Source: CAYUJH01 sp964394585
GTDB lineage: Bacteria > Bacteroidota > Bacteroidia > Cytophagales > Flammeovirgaceae
Assembly (NCBI GenBank): GCA_964394585.1
Contig: CAYMYI010000006.1
Location: 1 to 64,000, forward strand
Direction of reading: 5' to 3'
Length of the DNA stretch: 64,000 nt
This document shows, in pieces, positions 9,127 to 18,422 of this stretch. Position numbers and translations under genes: made by a program. Position 1 is the first letter of the stretch; the number at the start of each line of letters is the position of its first letter. The notes under the pieces are model-generated. The model saw only the letters and a program-made list of their open reading frames with translations, had not been told where the DNA came from and ran no database searches.

Positions 9127-10926
9127 TTGAAAGATTCCGGTGTTTTCCTTCAGGATATTGCTTTTTTTTACCTTCTTACCGTGGTGGTGTATATTCGTGC
9201 TATCTCATCTTCCGATGTATTGGATAATCTGCAAACGATAACGAACCAAATCCCTGGTATTTTGAAAAACTCCCAACGCTATGCGGTAGCCTTGCTCTCG
9301 CATCAAGGGGCGTTTTTGTATGCCAATGGGTGTTTGTTGGGGCTGCTGCAAGAGCCTTGGGGAGCTGTTCAGCAAAAAGATTTTGGGAACCATCTCTATC
9401 CTGACGATACTGCTCTTATTGCCAAACAGTTGGCATATGCGCAAGCCCGCCCCGAAAATAACTACTCCTTTGAGATTCGCAGTTCGGGGAATTTGCCTCA
9501 AATGCACTGGGAGTTTTCGGCGATGGGATCCTTTGGCAATGCAAATGCGCAAGGCGTGCTTGTAGTAGGGCATCCGCTTTCGGAGTCTGAAAAAAAAATG
9601 CAGCAAATTCAGGAATATGCACAAAAAGTAGAAACGATTATCGAGAATATTACCGATGCATTTTTTGTGATTGATCGTTCCTGGAACTTCCTCAAAGTCA
9701 ATACTGCCTTTACCAATTTAGTAGGCTTTACCGAAGAAGAGCTGTACGGAAACCTGATTTGGAATTTCTTCCCGGATTACTCCATGCAGCATTTCCCGAA
9801 AGAACTCGAAAAAGCCATGTTTCATTATGAAACCATCTGCTTAGAAGAGTATTTCTTTGAACAACAAAAATGGTTTGAAGTAACAGCATACCCTTCGGCA
9901 GAAGGCCTGACCGTTTTTATGCGAAACGTAACCGAAGAGCGAACCATGCGCGACCGCCTGAAACTCTCGGAACACAAGCTCAAGGCAGTGCTTAATAGTA
10001 CAAAAGATAGCAACATCTTACTAAGCCCTGAGTACCAGGTGCTTTCGTTCAACAAAGTAGCCGAAGAAATGGCATTAGAGTATTTTGGCAAGCCCATGCA
10101 AGTAGGGGAAAGTTTTTGGGAATTCGTGGTGCCGGGTACAGAGGGCGATTTTACGAGCTGTTTCGAGAAGGCACTGCAAGGGCAAGATTGCCAATACACG
10201 CGGCGGCGGAAAATAAACAACCATACCGAACAGTGGTTCCGTGTACATTACATCCCCGTGTACGACGATACCCAGCAACTTATTGGTGTAGCCTTGAATA
10301 CCACTAATGTGCACCAAAAGGTGGAAACCGAACATAAGTTGCGCGCCATCTTGAATAGCACTACCGAAAGTAATGTGCTGATTAGTCCGCGCTACGAAGT
10401 GATGAGCTTTAACCGCACTGCCGCCAATATCATTTTAAATACCATGCAAAAAACCTTAGAAGAAGGAAAAAGCATTTACGAGTATTTACCAACTTTCGAG
10501 CACGAAGACTTTACACAATCGTTTGCGAAGGCAATGCAAGGCATTATTGTAAATAAAGAAAAGAAACTTGTGATCGCTAATGTTACCGAGTGGTTTCGGA
10601 TTCAGTACTATCCTGCCTACGATACCGAAGGAACACTCATTGGGGTATCGTTTAATGCCACCAACATTAGCGAACAAAAGCAATACGCCCAGAAGTTGTT
10701 ATGGCAGAATAAAAAATTGCGCAAAATAGCGTTTTTGCAATCGCATGTAATGCGCCGCCCGGTGGCAAGTTTAATGGGGTTTAGCAAAATCATTCAGGCA
10801 GAAAAAGAAAGGTATCGCGAGGATATCTCTCCACTTTTTGAGTACTTACAGCACTTCGATAAAGTAACCGAAGAACTTGATGCCATTATCCGAGATATTG
10901 TAAACCGAACCGACGAATTAGAATGA
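9127..10926 (+). CDS. Multi-PAS sensor protein ending in a HisKA-like (DHp) helix, no ATPase domain, 599 aa
   Basis: Four PAS-like units can be seen: a weak one at about 50-150, a clear one at 165-275 (IIENITDAFFVIDRSWNFL), and two similar to each other at about 285-400 and 405-520 (both with ILNSTT/VLNSTK and NTTNV/NATNI edges). The C-terminus (530-599) has a DHp-type H-box, FLQSHVMRRPVASLMGF, with His540 as the likely phospho-acceptor. The protein then stops: there is no HATPase domain with N, G1 and G2 boxes, either here or in the next frame. It may be a phosphotransfer or dimerisation partner of another kinase (inference). The start is TTG 9127; GTG codons near 9181 are alternatives. The stop overlaps porQ by 4 nt (ATGA), so the two genes are translationally coupled. 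Confidence 0.8.
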   Translation: MKDSGVFLQDIAFFYLLTVVVYIRAISSSDVLDNLQTITNQIPGILKNSQRYAVALLSHQGAFLYANGCLLGLLQEPWGAVQQKDFGNHLYPDDTALIAKQLAYAQARPENNYSFEIRSSGNLPQMHWEFSAMGSFGNANAQGVLVVGHPLSESEKKMQQIQEYAQKVETIIENITDAFFVIDRSWNFLKVNTAFTNLVGFTEEELYGNLIWNFFPDYSMQHFPKELEKAMFHYETICLEEYFFEQQKWFEVTAYPSAEGLTVFMRNVTEERTMRDRLKLSEHKLKAVLNSTKDSNILLSPEYQVLSFNKVAEEMALEYFGKPMQVGESFWEFVVPGTEGDFTSCFEKALQGQDCQYTRRRKINNHTEQWFRVHYIPVYDDTQQLIGVALNTTNVHQKVETEHKLRAILNSTTESNVLISPRYEVMSFNRTAANIILNTMQKTLEEGKSIYEYLPTFEHEDFTQSFAKAMQGIIVNKEKKLVIANVTEWFRIQYYPAYDTEGTLIGVSFNATNISEQKQYAQKLLWQNKKLRKIAFLQSHVMRRPVASLMGFSKIIQAEKERYREDISPLFEYLQHFDKVTEELDAIIRDIVNRTDELE

Positions 10927-11984
10927 ACCGCTTCCTCTATGGTGTATTCGTTTTTGCTGGGCTGTTTTGCCAAGCCATCGCACCGACTCTTGCCCAAATA
11001 GGCGGGCAGCGCAGCTTTGAGTTTTTGCACCTGCCCACCCAGGCGCGGCAAATTGCGTTAGGCGGGGTAAATGTAAGTTCGTACCACAACGATGTAGGGA
11101 TGTTTATGGCAAACCCTGCGCTACTTTCCGATTCTACTGATTTGGATGTAGGTTTCCACTTCTACAGTTTTTATGCAGGTGCCAACCAATCGACCCTTGC
11201 CTTGAGCCACACCTTCGATAAGTGGGGCACATGGGCTTTTGGTGTGCAGTACCTAAACTATGGGACAATAGAGGGCTACGATGCCACCGGGCAACCTACC
11301 CAAACGTTTCGGGCGGCAGACTATGCGCTGATGCTTGCTCACGCACATTCGGTAAATAATTTCACGCTGGGGGGCATGTTGAAATTTGTGAATTCTCAAA
11401 TTGAAAGTTACCAGGCAAGTGCTCTTTTTTTTGATGTAGGAGCACGCTTTCAGCATCCTTCGCAAGACCTCACGGTGGGCATCGCATTCAAAAATGTAGG
11501 TGTTTCGCTCAGTTCGTTCGATGCGGAACCCTTCGAAATGCCCCTCGATGTGCAAATAGGAATCAGCTTCAAACCTAATAAAATGCCATTGCGACTTTCT
11601 GTCACGGCGCATCAGTTATATCAGTTCGATATTGTTTATCAAGACCCCACACAATTCAACCAAGTCGATTTATTCGGGCAGCCCATTGAAGAAGAAGCCT
11701 CATTCGCTGACAAATTGGCAAGGCATTTTGTGATTGGTGGAGAGTTTGTTTTCAGTAAAAACTTTAATTTAAGAGTGGGCTATAACTTCTTGCAGCGTAG
11801 CGAGTTGTTAGTAGAAGCCCGCAGAGGATTGGCAGGTTTTTCCATGGGATGCATGGTGCGCCTTAAGAAGTTTGAAATAGCCTATGCCAATAGTATTCGG
11901 CATTTGGCAGGAGGTACGCATAGTTTTTCCCTCATTATTCATACGCGCCAATTCAAAAACAGAAAGAAAATTATTGTGGAATAA
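10923..11984 (+). CDS. porQ: Type IX secretion system protein PorQ, 353 aa
   Basis: The signal peptide ends near TLAQ. The mature part opens with IGGQRSFEFLHLPTQARQIALGG, the PorQ/PorV-like signature of outer-membrane barrel proteins with an N-terminal NPALL motif (here FMANPALLSD). A series of amphipathic strands follows, ending in HSFSLIIHTRQF. PorQ is an accessory outer-membrane component of the T9SS shuttle and attachment machinery. ATG 10923 overlaps the PAS gene stop; hslU follows after 15 nt. The full length is normal for the family. Confidence 0.88.
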   Translation: MNRFLYGVFVFAGLFCQAIAPTLAQIGGQRSFEFLHLPTQARQIALGGVNVSSYHNDVGMFMANPALLSDSTDLDVGFHFYSFYAGANQSTLALSHTFDKWGTWAFGVQYLNYGTIEGYDATGQPTQTFRAADYALMLAHAHSVNNFTLGGMLKFVNSQIESYQASALFFDVGARFQHPSQDLTVGIAFKNVGVSLSSFDAEPFEMPLDVQIGISFKPNKMPLRLSVTAHQLYQFDIVYQDPTQFNQVDLFGQPIEEEASFADKLARHFVIGGEFVFSKNFNLRVGYNFLQRSELLVEARRGLAGFSMGCMVRLKKFEIAYANSIRHLAGGTHSFSLIIHTRQFKNRKKIIVE

Positions 11985-11999
11985 AGGCACAAAATCAAG

Positions 12000-13373
12000 A
12001 TGTTAGAACAGAACAATTACCTCACCCCTCAGCAAATTGTAAAAGAGCTGGATAAATATATTATCGGACAGCACGATGCCAAGCGAAATGTAGCCATCGC
12101 ACTGCGCAACCGTTGGCGTAGAATGAGCGTTCAGGAAGACATTCAGAAAGAAATTATGCCCAATAATATTTTAATGATTGGGGCAACCGGGGTAGGGAAA
12201 ACCGAAATTGCCCGCCGCCTTGCAAAAATTGCCGATGCTCCCTTTACTAAAGTAGAAGCCTCAAAATTTACCGAAGTGGGCTATGTAGGGCGCGATGTGG
12301 AAAGCATGGTGCGCGATTTAGTAGAACAGGCAATTAGCATGGTGAAAGCCCAAAAGAAAGAAGAAGTAAAAGAAAAAGCCGAAGAAGCCGTAGAAGAGGT
12401 AATCCTCAATGCGCTCATCCCGCCGGTGAAAAGCAAATCTACAGTTTCGTTTAGCACTGCCGCAGGGGTTTCCGAAGAAGAGATGAACGAAAAAACGCGT
12501 GAGCTTTTCCGCCAAAAAATTAAGAACCGCGAAATTGAGGATAAAAAAATTGAAATCAGCATAGAAAACAATACCAACCCCGGTGTAGGGGTTATCGGAG
12601 GGGGAATCGACGAAGTTTCTATGATGAACATCCAAGAAATGATTAGCGGCATGATGCCCAAAAAAACCAAAAAACGGAAGGTAACCATTCAGGAAGCTCG
12701 TAAAATCCTTTTCGAAGAAGAAGTTGCCAAGCTTATTGATATGGACGAAGTAAAGGAAACGGCAATCGAAAAAGCAGAGAATACCGGAATTATTTTTATT
12801 GATGAAATTGATAAGGTAGCCGGTAGCTCTAAAGGGGGAGGCCCCGATGTAAGCCGCGAAGGAGTACAGCGCGATTTGCTCCCCATTGTGGAAGGAAGTG
12901 CCGTGAACACGAAATACGGGATTATCCACACCGATCATATTCTGTTTGTAGCCGCTGGTGCTTTTCACGTTTCGAAGCCCTCCGATTTAATTCCTGAGTT
13001 ACAAGGGCGATTCCCCATCCGAGTGGAGCTTCAAAGCCTAACAAAAGAAGATTTCTTTCAAATTTTGAAAGCGCCGAAAAATGCCCTCACCAAACAGTAC
13101 GAAGCCTTGTTAAAATCGGAACAAGTGGCATTGTCGTATAACGAAGATGCCCTAGAGGAGATCGCTTCGATTGCCTACAAAATCAACGAAGAAGTAGAAA
13201 ATATTGGCGCTCGTAGGCTTCATACCGTTATGAGCCATTTGCTCAATGAGTTCTTATTTGATGTGCCCGATAAAATTGGACCTAATGCACAAATTGTAAT
13301 CACCAAAGATCTGGTACAAGAAAAACTAAGTAGCTTGGTGAAAAATCGAGATTTGAGTCAATATATCCTGTAA
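12000..13373 (+). CDS. hslU: HslU, ATPase subunit of the HslUV protease, 457 aa
   Basis: An AAA+ unfoldase that feeds proteins to the HslV peptidase in the cytoplasm. Walker A GATGVGKT is at residues 61-68. The central I domain (about 110-240) is charged and helical, and Walker B is GIIFIDEIDKVA. The sensor and arginine-finger region around RFPIRVEL and the C-terminal GARRLHTV segment are present. The last residues (QYIL) form the hydrophobic tail that docks into HslV. hslV is not in this window. It sits 15 nt after porQ and 2 nt before the T9SS plug gene, so it is co-transcribed with secretion genes here. Confidence 0.96.
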   Translation: MLEQNNYLTPQQIVKELDKYIIGQHDAKRNVAIALRNRWRRMSVQEDIQKEIMPNNILMIGATGVGKTEIARRLAKIADAPFTKVEASKFTEVGYVGRDVESMVRDLVEQAISMVKAQKKEEVKEKAEEAVEEVILNALIPPVKSKSTVSFSTAAGVSEEEMNEKTRELFRQKIKNREIEDKKIEISIENNTNPGVGVIGGGIDEVSMMNIQEMISGMMPKKTKKRKVTIQEARKILFEEEVAKLIDMDEVKETAIEKAENTGIIFIDEIDKVAGSSKGGGPDVSREGVQRDLLPIVEGSAVNTKYGIIHTDHILFVAAGAFHVSKPSDLIPELQGRFPIRVELQSLTKEDFFQILKAPKNALTKQYEALLKSEQVALSYNEDALEEIASIAYKINEEVENIGARRLHTVMSHLLNEFLFDVPDKIGPNAQIVITKDLVQEKLSSLVKNRDLSQYIL

Positions 13374-13375
13374 AT

Positions 13376-14698
13376 ATGATTCGTTTATCATTCCCTAGCA
13401 AAGCCCCTTTATTGGGGCTTATTTTTTGGGTGGCAATGGGAAGCACCTCGGCACAAACCGTTGAAGCTTTTTTGCAGAACAGACCTTTGTTTGATAAAAA
13501 ACGGCTTTACTATACTGATCTGGTATACGAAAGCAAGTTTCGCAGCGTGCAATTATATCCGGATACTGGCACTCCCGATGCTACCCTGCTTTCTCCCATT
13601 GTACCCTTGAGCCAATCTGGCAGGCTTACCCTCACGTTCGACGAACTAGGGGATAATGCCGGCTACTACGAAGCAAAAATTATCCATTGCAACCAAGATT
13701 GGCAGCCCTCGATGTTGCGCCCCATTGAATACTTAAGCGCCTACAACGAGTTCGATTTGCAAGACTTCGCCTTTTCGGTAAACACAAGAGTGAATTACAC
13801 ACACTTCCGCCTTCAGCTACCTGCGGTAAAAGCTTCGGGCAATTACCTGCTCAAAGTATTTCGCGAAGGCAACGAAGACGATGTAATTATCACAAAACGA
13901 TTTGTAGTGTACGAAGAAGCCTCGCAAATAGGCATTACAGTACGGCAGGGCAATGGTTCAGAAGGCTCGCAAAGGAATCAGTTAGTACAATTTGAGGCAA
14001 TCTATCAGCTCCCGCTCATCATGCCTCAGCAAAGCGTAACAGCAGTAATTAGGCAAAACCAACGTTGGGATAATGCACTCTACAATATCCCTCCCATTTT
14101 TGTGCGAGAGAATGAGCAGCGGCTTGAATTTACCTACTTTAACGGAGAAACTGAATTTGAAGGGGGTAACGAGTTTCGCTTTTTTGATACGCGCCCTGGG
14201 TTTGGCGGTGGCTTTCAAGTGAAAGCTATCAAGCAGTTTGTGCAGGCTTGGGAAGCTTTTTTATATGCCGATACGCCTTGGGATCGGGTGTATAACCAGC
14301 AACGGCAAGATCATAACGGAACCTATTTTATTGCTTCGCAAGCTGGCAATCCGGCGATAGAAGCCGATTATTTTATTGTAGAATTTACACTTGCCTCGGG
14401 GAACTCGTACGAGCAGGCAGTATATGTATTGGGTAGTTTTAACCAGTGGCAGCCTTCGGCAGAATACCGGATGGAATACCTTTCCGAAATGGGGGCGTAC
14501 AAACTGAGAACACTGCTCAAACAAGGCTTGTGCGATTATCGCTACGTGCTACTCAATGAGCAGGCAGGCACCCGCTCCGACCACACTATCGACGGTACAC
14601 ACAGCCGAACTGGCAACACTTACGAAGTGATTTTGTACTATCGAGGTGCAGGCGAACGCGCAGATAGAGCTATTGGATATCAACGTATTACCAATTGA
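13376..14698 (+). CDS. Type IX secretion system plug protein (DUF5103 family), 440 aa
   Basis: A signal peptide (to about SAQ) is followed by the family opening YYTDLVYESKFRSVQLY. Next come LTLTFDELGDNAGYYEAKIIHC and a TPR-free all-beta body with FFDTRPGFGGGF-type strands (RFFDTR). The last domain contains VLGSFNQWQPS, as in carbohydrate-binding-like beta domains. Proteins of this family close the lateral channel of the SprA translocon when it is not engaged with substrate. Location: periplasm or outer-membrane inner face. It follows hslU by 2 nt and precedes the DUF4905-like gene by 6 nt. With porQ, it makes this operon largely a T9SS unit. Confidence 0.85.
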   Translation: MIRLSFPSKAPLLGLIFWVAMGSTSAQTVEAFLQNRPLFDKKRLYYTDLVYESKFRSVQLYPDTGTPDATLLSPIVPLSQSGRLTLTFDELGDNAGYYEAKIIHCNQDWQPSMLRPIEYLSAYNEFDLQDFAFSVNTRVNYTHFRLQLPAVKASGNYLLKVFREGNEDDVIITKRFVVYEEASQIGITVRQGNGSEGSQRNQLVQFEAIYQLPLIMPQQSVTAVIRQNQRWDNALYNIPPIFVRENEQRLEFTYFNGETEFEGGNEFRFFDTRPGFGGGFQVKAIKQFVQAWEAFLYADTPWDRVYNQQRQDHNGTYFIASQAGNPAIEADYFIVEFTLASGNSYEQAVYVLGSFNQWQPSAEYRMEYLSEMGAYKLRTLLKQGLCDYRYVLLNEQAGTRSDHTIDGTHSRTGNTYEVILYYRGAGERADRAIGYQRITN

Positions 14699-14704
14699 TT
14701 ACCT

Positions 14705-15466
14705 ATGAAATTGCCATCGGCATTTACGCATTCATTTGAACAAGCCATTTGGAAAATCCACACGGATGCCTACAGCAATTGGGTGGTTTTAGAATTGCGC
14801 AATGAGAAAACGCAAGAAACTTCATTTGCTGCTATAGAAGGTGGGGAACTGCGATGGAAGGAGCTGCAATTAGAAGAGCCTTGGTGGCTTAATAGTGTAG
14901 GCTTGTACAATCGGCAGTTACTCATTCATCAGTATGATGACTCACCGTACCCTTCCCCTGAGTTTTTATTTGCCCTTTCTGTAGAGCAGCAGGATATTTC
15001 TTGGGTGCTCGAAGCCGTTTCTTTTCAAACTGCCGATGCGCAATTTGTAGAGGTAGCGCCTTCTAAACCCAAAGAGCATTCTAAAGTACAGTATCACCGT
15101 TTGTCTACTGGCGAAGAGGTTACTCCCCACACATTTTCTCCGAAAAGAGCAAGTTCATCTATACAGTGCTATTATGCAGATACTCCTTTTTTTAACACAA
15201 TCGCTCAGTTTTTTGCGCAAAATGCTTTACCGACTCCTCAGTGGCAAGTAGAGTATTGGGAAAATGCACAATGTATTGTAATCGCAACGTATCATGCCAC
15301 TCAAGAGCAGCGGATGTATGTGTTCAGTACCAAAGGAGTATTGTTAAAAGAATGGTGCTTGCAAAAGCGTGCAAAAGGGAAAGCTCCACAAGCTTTTATG
15401 GTATATGGACAAGCGTTATGGGCAGTTCAAGAAGGGACTACGTTGGTGGTGCAACCTCTAAGTTAA
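14705..15466 (+). CDS. DUF4905-like protein, 253 aa
   Basis: Cytoplasmic, with no signal or membrane segment. Alternating strand motifs (SNWVVLELRNEKTQETSFAA, ELRWKELQLEEPWWLNSVGL) give a WD or PQQ-propeller-like look, consistent with the DUF4905 family of Cytophagales. Role unknown. Last gene of the PAS-porQ-hslU-plug run; only a weak hairpin (6-bp GCAATG stem near 15469-15486) follows before the convergent lectin gene. Confidence 0.6.
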   Translation: MKLPSAFTHSFEQAIWKIHTDAYSNWVVLELRNEKTQETSFAAIEGGELRWKELQLEEPWWLNSVGLYNRQLLIHQYDDSPYPSPEFLFALSVEQQDISWVLEAVSFQTADAQFVEVAPSKPKEHSKVQYHRLSTGEEVTPHTFSPKRASSSIQCYYADTPFFNTIAQFFAQNALPTPQWQVEYWENAQCIVIATYHATQEQRMYVFSTKGVLLKEWCLQKRAKGKAPQAFMVYGQALWAVQEGTTLVVQPLS

Positions 15467-15479
15467 ATGCAATGCTTTG

Positions 15480-16415
15480 TCATTGCTTTACAGAGTTTTC
15501 GGCGAGTCGTCCCTGGGGACTTTCCCCTACGAGGTCATCCGTTAGAATCAGTGGCTGTTTACTTTTTCCCTTAGTTTCGATAAGGGCATCTGCTACCGTT
15601 TGTGAGGTGGAGTGTACCGGAGTAGGCATCGGTGTGCGGTTCTTTTGGGGTAAGGTAACGTACTCGAAGCGGGGTTCGGGCGTAGGGGCAATAGGTTGCC
15701 ACCCAAAGGTTTTGTAGGGTTCTTCACGCAGTGGATAAGGAGTTACGTTGGTCCATTTTCGCAAGCAGAAATATTGTAGGTTGTGCTTTCTGCCGGTTGA
15801 AGCGGTAAACCCCCAAATTACGTTGGTTTCTCCTTCAAAAATTTCATTGACTAAATCACGTGTACCCTGAAACACAATGTTATTATCGAGCATTACCGTG
15901 AGCGTATTAGCGGAAGGGTCCCATCGGAAGCGGAAGTTGTGAAGGCGATCATCTTCTAAGTTATACAGGGGGTCGTCGTTGTTCCAATAATCATTTTGAT
16001 ACACAATGCCATTTTCGAGATAGGCTACGTGGTCGCAAGCCGGATCGTTTCGATAGATGTTTTGGTAGGTATCGAACTCCACAGCAACAGAAGGATAGAT
16101 ACGCCCATACCCCAACCCTTCGCCCCAAAAACCAAAGGCTTCGTAGCCACGGGGATCGTTATGCATTACAAAGGCAATTCCGTCGGCACCTAGTTCATCG
16201 TTAGCCCCGAAATAAATATCGAATTCGATTTCGAAATAAGCCGATAAATCGAGTTTTCGGCGGTGGTATGCCATCCCCGAAGTGTAAGGTTCATCGGGAG
16301 TGAGACGAATGCAATCGCCTGCCATGTACTCGGCATCGCCAATTAGGCTGAATTGTGCAAAAGCGCTAACAGCCGTCAGGATACAAAACGAAATTGATAG
16401 AGCAACACGCATCAT
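15480..16415 (-). CDS. Secreted L-type (legume-like) lectin domain protein, 311 aa
   Basis: A signal peptide (to about AFAQ) is followed by a legume-lectin fold at about 22-225: AGDCIRLTPDEPYTSGMAYH, then LDLSAYFEIEFDIYFG, GADGIAFVMHND, VAVEFDTYQN with the metal-site Asp, HNFRFRWDPSANTLTV and VIWGFTASTGRKHN. These are the usual strands of bacterial L-type lectin domains. The last 85 residues are Pro/Thr/Ser-rich with no recognised domain and no T9SS sorting signal. It probably binds glycans at the cell surface or outside the cell. It stands alone, convergent with the T9SS operon. Confidence 0.82.
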   Translation of the reverse strand: MMRVALSISFCILTAVSAFAQFSLIGDAEYMAGDCIRLTPDEPYTSGMAYHRRKLDLSAYFEIEFDIYFGANDELGADGIAFVMHNDPRGYEAFGFWGEGLGYGRIYPSVAVEFDTYQNIYRNDPACDHVAYLENGIVYQNDYWNNDDPLYNLEDDRLHNFRFRWDPSANTLTVMLDNNIVFQGTRDLVNEIFEGETNVIWGFTASTGRKHNLQYFCLRKWTNVTPYPLREEPYKTFGWQPIAPTPEPRFEYVTLPQKNRTPMPTPVHSTSQTVADALIETKGKSKQPLILTDDLVGESPQGRLAENSVKQ

Positions 16416-16631
16416 AAAAGTGAGCTATTATAGAAAAGAAAGAAAATGGTCAACGGAGTTGTTCATAAGTTACAGAAAAAAAAAGGCAATTCCGCAAGAC
16501 ATCCCTTTAGGTTTTTAGTTTGTAGTGAAGTAATACTATCCAAAAGCCACAAGAATCTGTTATTTTTGAGGAAAGGAAAGTATTCTGCACTTTTCAAAAT
16601 AGACGATACAACTGTGAAATAATCTTACTTT

Positions 16632-18389
16632 ATGAAATTTTTACGAAACTTAGTGGCAAGCCTATTGGCTCTATTTATCTTCTTTTTTTTGGTATTCGTA
16701 GGTGCAATCGTGTTTGCCATCACGGCGAGCACTCAACAGAAAGTGGTGGTGAAAGAAGGATCAGTTTTAAAACTGAACCTTTCTAAGCCGATACAAGAAA
16801 TACCAATAGAAGACCCATTCTCTCAGCTTAATCTTCCTTCGGCAGGAGGCAGCGAAACCATTGGCTTGAAAGACTTGCAAGAAGCTTTGCAAAATGCCAA
16901 AGAGGATAATCGCATTGCAGGTATTTACCTCAATTTGAGCGGGGTAAGCAGTGGGTATGGCATCCTTCGAGAAGTTCGGAATGCGCTATTATCATTCAAA
17001 GAGTCGGGCAAGTTCATTTATGCATACGGCGAATACATGACTGAAGGTGCCTACTACCTGGCTTCCGTAGCCGACCGGATTGTGCTGAACCCCGCCGGCG
17101 CTATGGAGTTCGATGGGCTAACCGCCGAAAAGATATATTTTAAAGGCATGTTTGATAAACTAGGTATTGTACCACAAATTTTCAAAGTGGGCGATTTTAA
17201 AAGTGCTGTAGAGCCTTATACCTCTACGGAAATGAGTGAGGCAGATCGCCTGCAAACCGAAATGTACTTAAATGATTTGTACGACCTTTACCTAGCCGAT
17301 GTGGCAAGTTCGTTGGGCAAAACTCCTGAAGGACTCGAGACGGTGTCGGATAGTATGTTTGCCTTCCAGGTTGAACAGGCACTTGCCAACCAGCTTATCA
17401 CCGATATTGCTTACGAAGACTCTGCCCATAATTTGCTTAGGAGCGAGTTAGAGCTTGCATCGGGCGATAAAATACCATTTGTTTCTTTAGGGTTTTATCA
17501 AAAAGCCGAGCAAGAAGAAACGTCTTATTCGAGCAATCGGGTGGCGGTAATCCTTGCTGAAGGAGCGATTGTTTCCGGAGAAGGAGGGACTGACATGATT
17601 GGCTCGGAAAGCCTGGTAAAACAATTGCAGAAAGTTCGCAAAGATAAAAAGGTGAAAGCCGTAGTGTTGCGCGTGAACTCCCCCGGGGGTAGTGCTTTAG
17701 CTTCCGATGTAATTTGGCGCGAGGTAAAACTTACTGCTGCCGAGAAACCCATTATTGCTTCCATGTCCGATGTGGCAGCCTCCGGAGGGTATTACATCGC
17801 TATGGCTTGCGATACCATTATGGCACTGCCCAATACCATCACAGGGTCGATTGGCATCTTTAGCACATTCTTTCAGTTAGATGAGTTTTTTGCCGACAAA
17901 ATGGGCATTACCTTCGATGAAGTACGCACAGGTGAGTTTTCCAACATTGGAAGCCCTTTTGGCGACTTTTCGCCCTTAGAAAAACAACGTTTGCAGCAAG
18001 CAGTTGAAAAAGGGTATGTAACGTTTACCTCAAAGGCAGCAGAAGACCGTGGTTTACCCCTCGATAGTTTGCAAAGTATAGCTAGCGGACGGGTTTGGAG
18101 TGGTACACGTGCCAAAGAACTAGGGCTAGTGGATATCCTTGGAGGGTTACAAGATGCCATAGCACTCGCCGCAGAACTTGGTGAAATTACCGACGATTAC
18201 TCAGTGCGTTATTACCCGGAAAAACAAAATCTGTTCGACGATTTATTTAAAAATGGTTTTGCACAAATCAAAGAGCAAGAACTTAAAAAAGAATTAGGAC
18301 CGTTGTATCCTACTTTGAAGGAGGTACGCACATTGCAACAGTGGCAAGGGTTACAAGCTCGTATGCCGTATCGTCTGATTATTCGCTAA
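16632..18389 (+). CDS. sppA: Signal peptide peptidase SppA, long (67 kDa) form, 585 aa
   Basis: A membrane-anchored serine protease that digests signal peptides left after secretion. One N-terminal TM helix (5-32) is followed by two tandem ClpP-like S49 domains. The catalytic Lys190 lies in GDFKSAVEP of the N-terminal half and Ser384 in VAASGGYYIAM of the C-terminal half, the Ser/Lys dyad arrangement of E. coli SppA. Length is normal for the long form. A TATTTTTG -7-like box lies at 16561, but with no matching TTG. The CvfB-like gene follows after 33 nt. Confidence 0.93.
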   Translation: MKFLRNLVASLLALFIFFFLVFVGAIVFAITASTQQKVVVKEGSVLKLNLSKPIQEIPIEDPFSQLNLPSAGGSETIGLKDLQEALQNAKEDNRIAGIYLNLSGVSSGYGILREVRNALLSFKESGKFIYAYGEYMTEGAYYLASVADRIVLNPAGAMEFDGLTAEKIYFKGMFDKLGIVPQIFKVGDFKSAVEPYTSTEMSEADRLQTEMYLNDLYDLYLADVASSLGKTPEGLETVSDSMFAFQVEQALANQLITDIAYEDSAHNLLRSELELASGDKIPFVSLGFYQKAEQEETSYSSNRVAVILAEGAIVSGEGGTDMIGSESLVKQLQKVRKDKKVKAVVLRVNSPGGSALASDVIWREVKLTAAEKPIIASMSDVAASGGYYIAMACDTIMALPNTITGSIGIFSTFFQLDEFFADKMGITFDEVRTGEFSNIGSPFGDFSPLEKQRLQQAVEKGYVTFTSKAAEDRGLPLDSLQSIASGRVWSGTRAKELGLVDILGGLQDAIALAAELGEITDDYSVRYYPEKQNLFDDLFKNGFAQIKEQELKKELGPLYPTLKEVRTLQQWQGLQARMPYRLIIR

Positions 18390-18422
18390 AAAGGCTATTT
18401 TCTACCTCCAAATTATTCTTAT

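Noticed and set aside
12318..12968. A 216-codon open frame on the minus strand inside hslU
   Set aside because: It is Phe/Tyr/His-rich with no recognisable domain and mirrors the strongly coding hslU frame; it is a shadow frame.
16561..16568. TATTTTTG before sppA as a promoter
   Set aside because: It matches TAnnTTTG but there is no TTG at 18-20 nt upstream, and the region is T-rich, so chance is likely.
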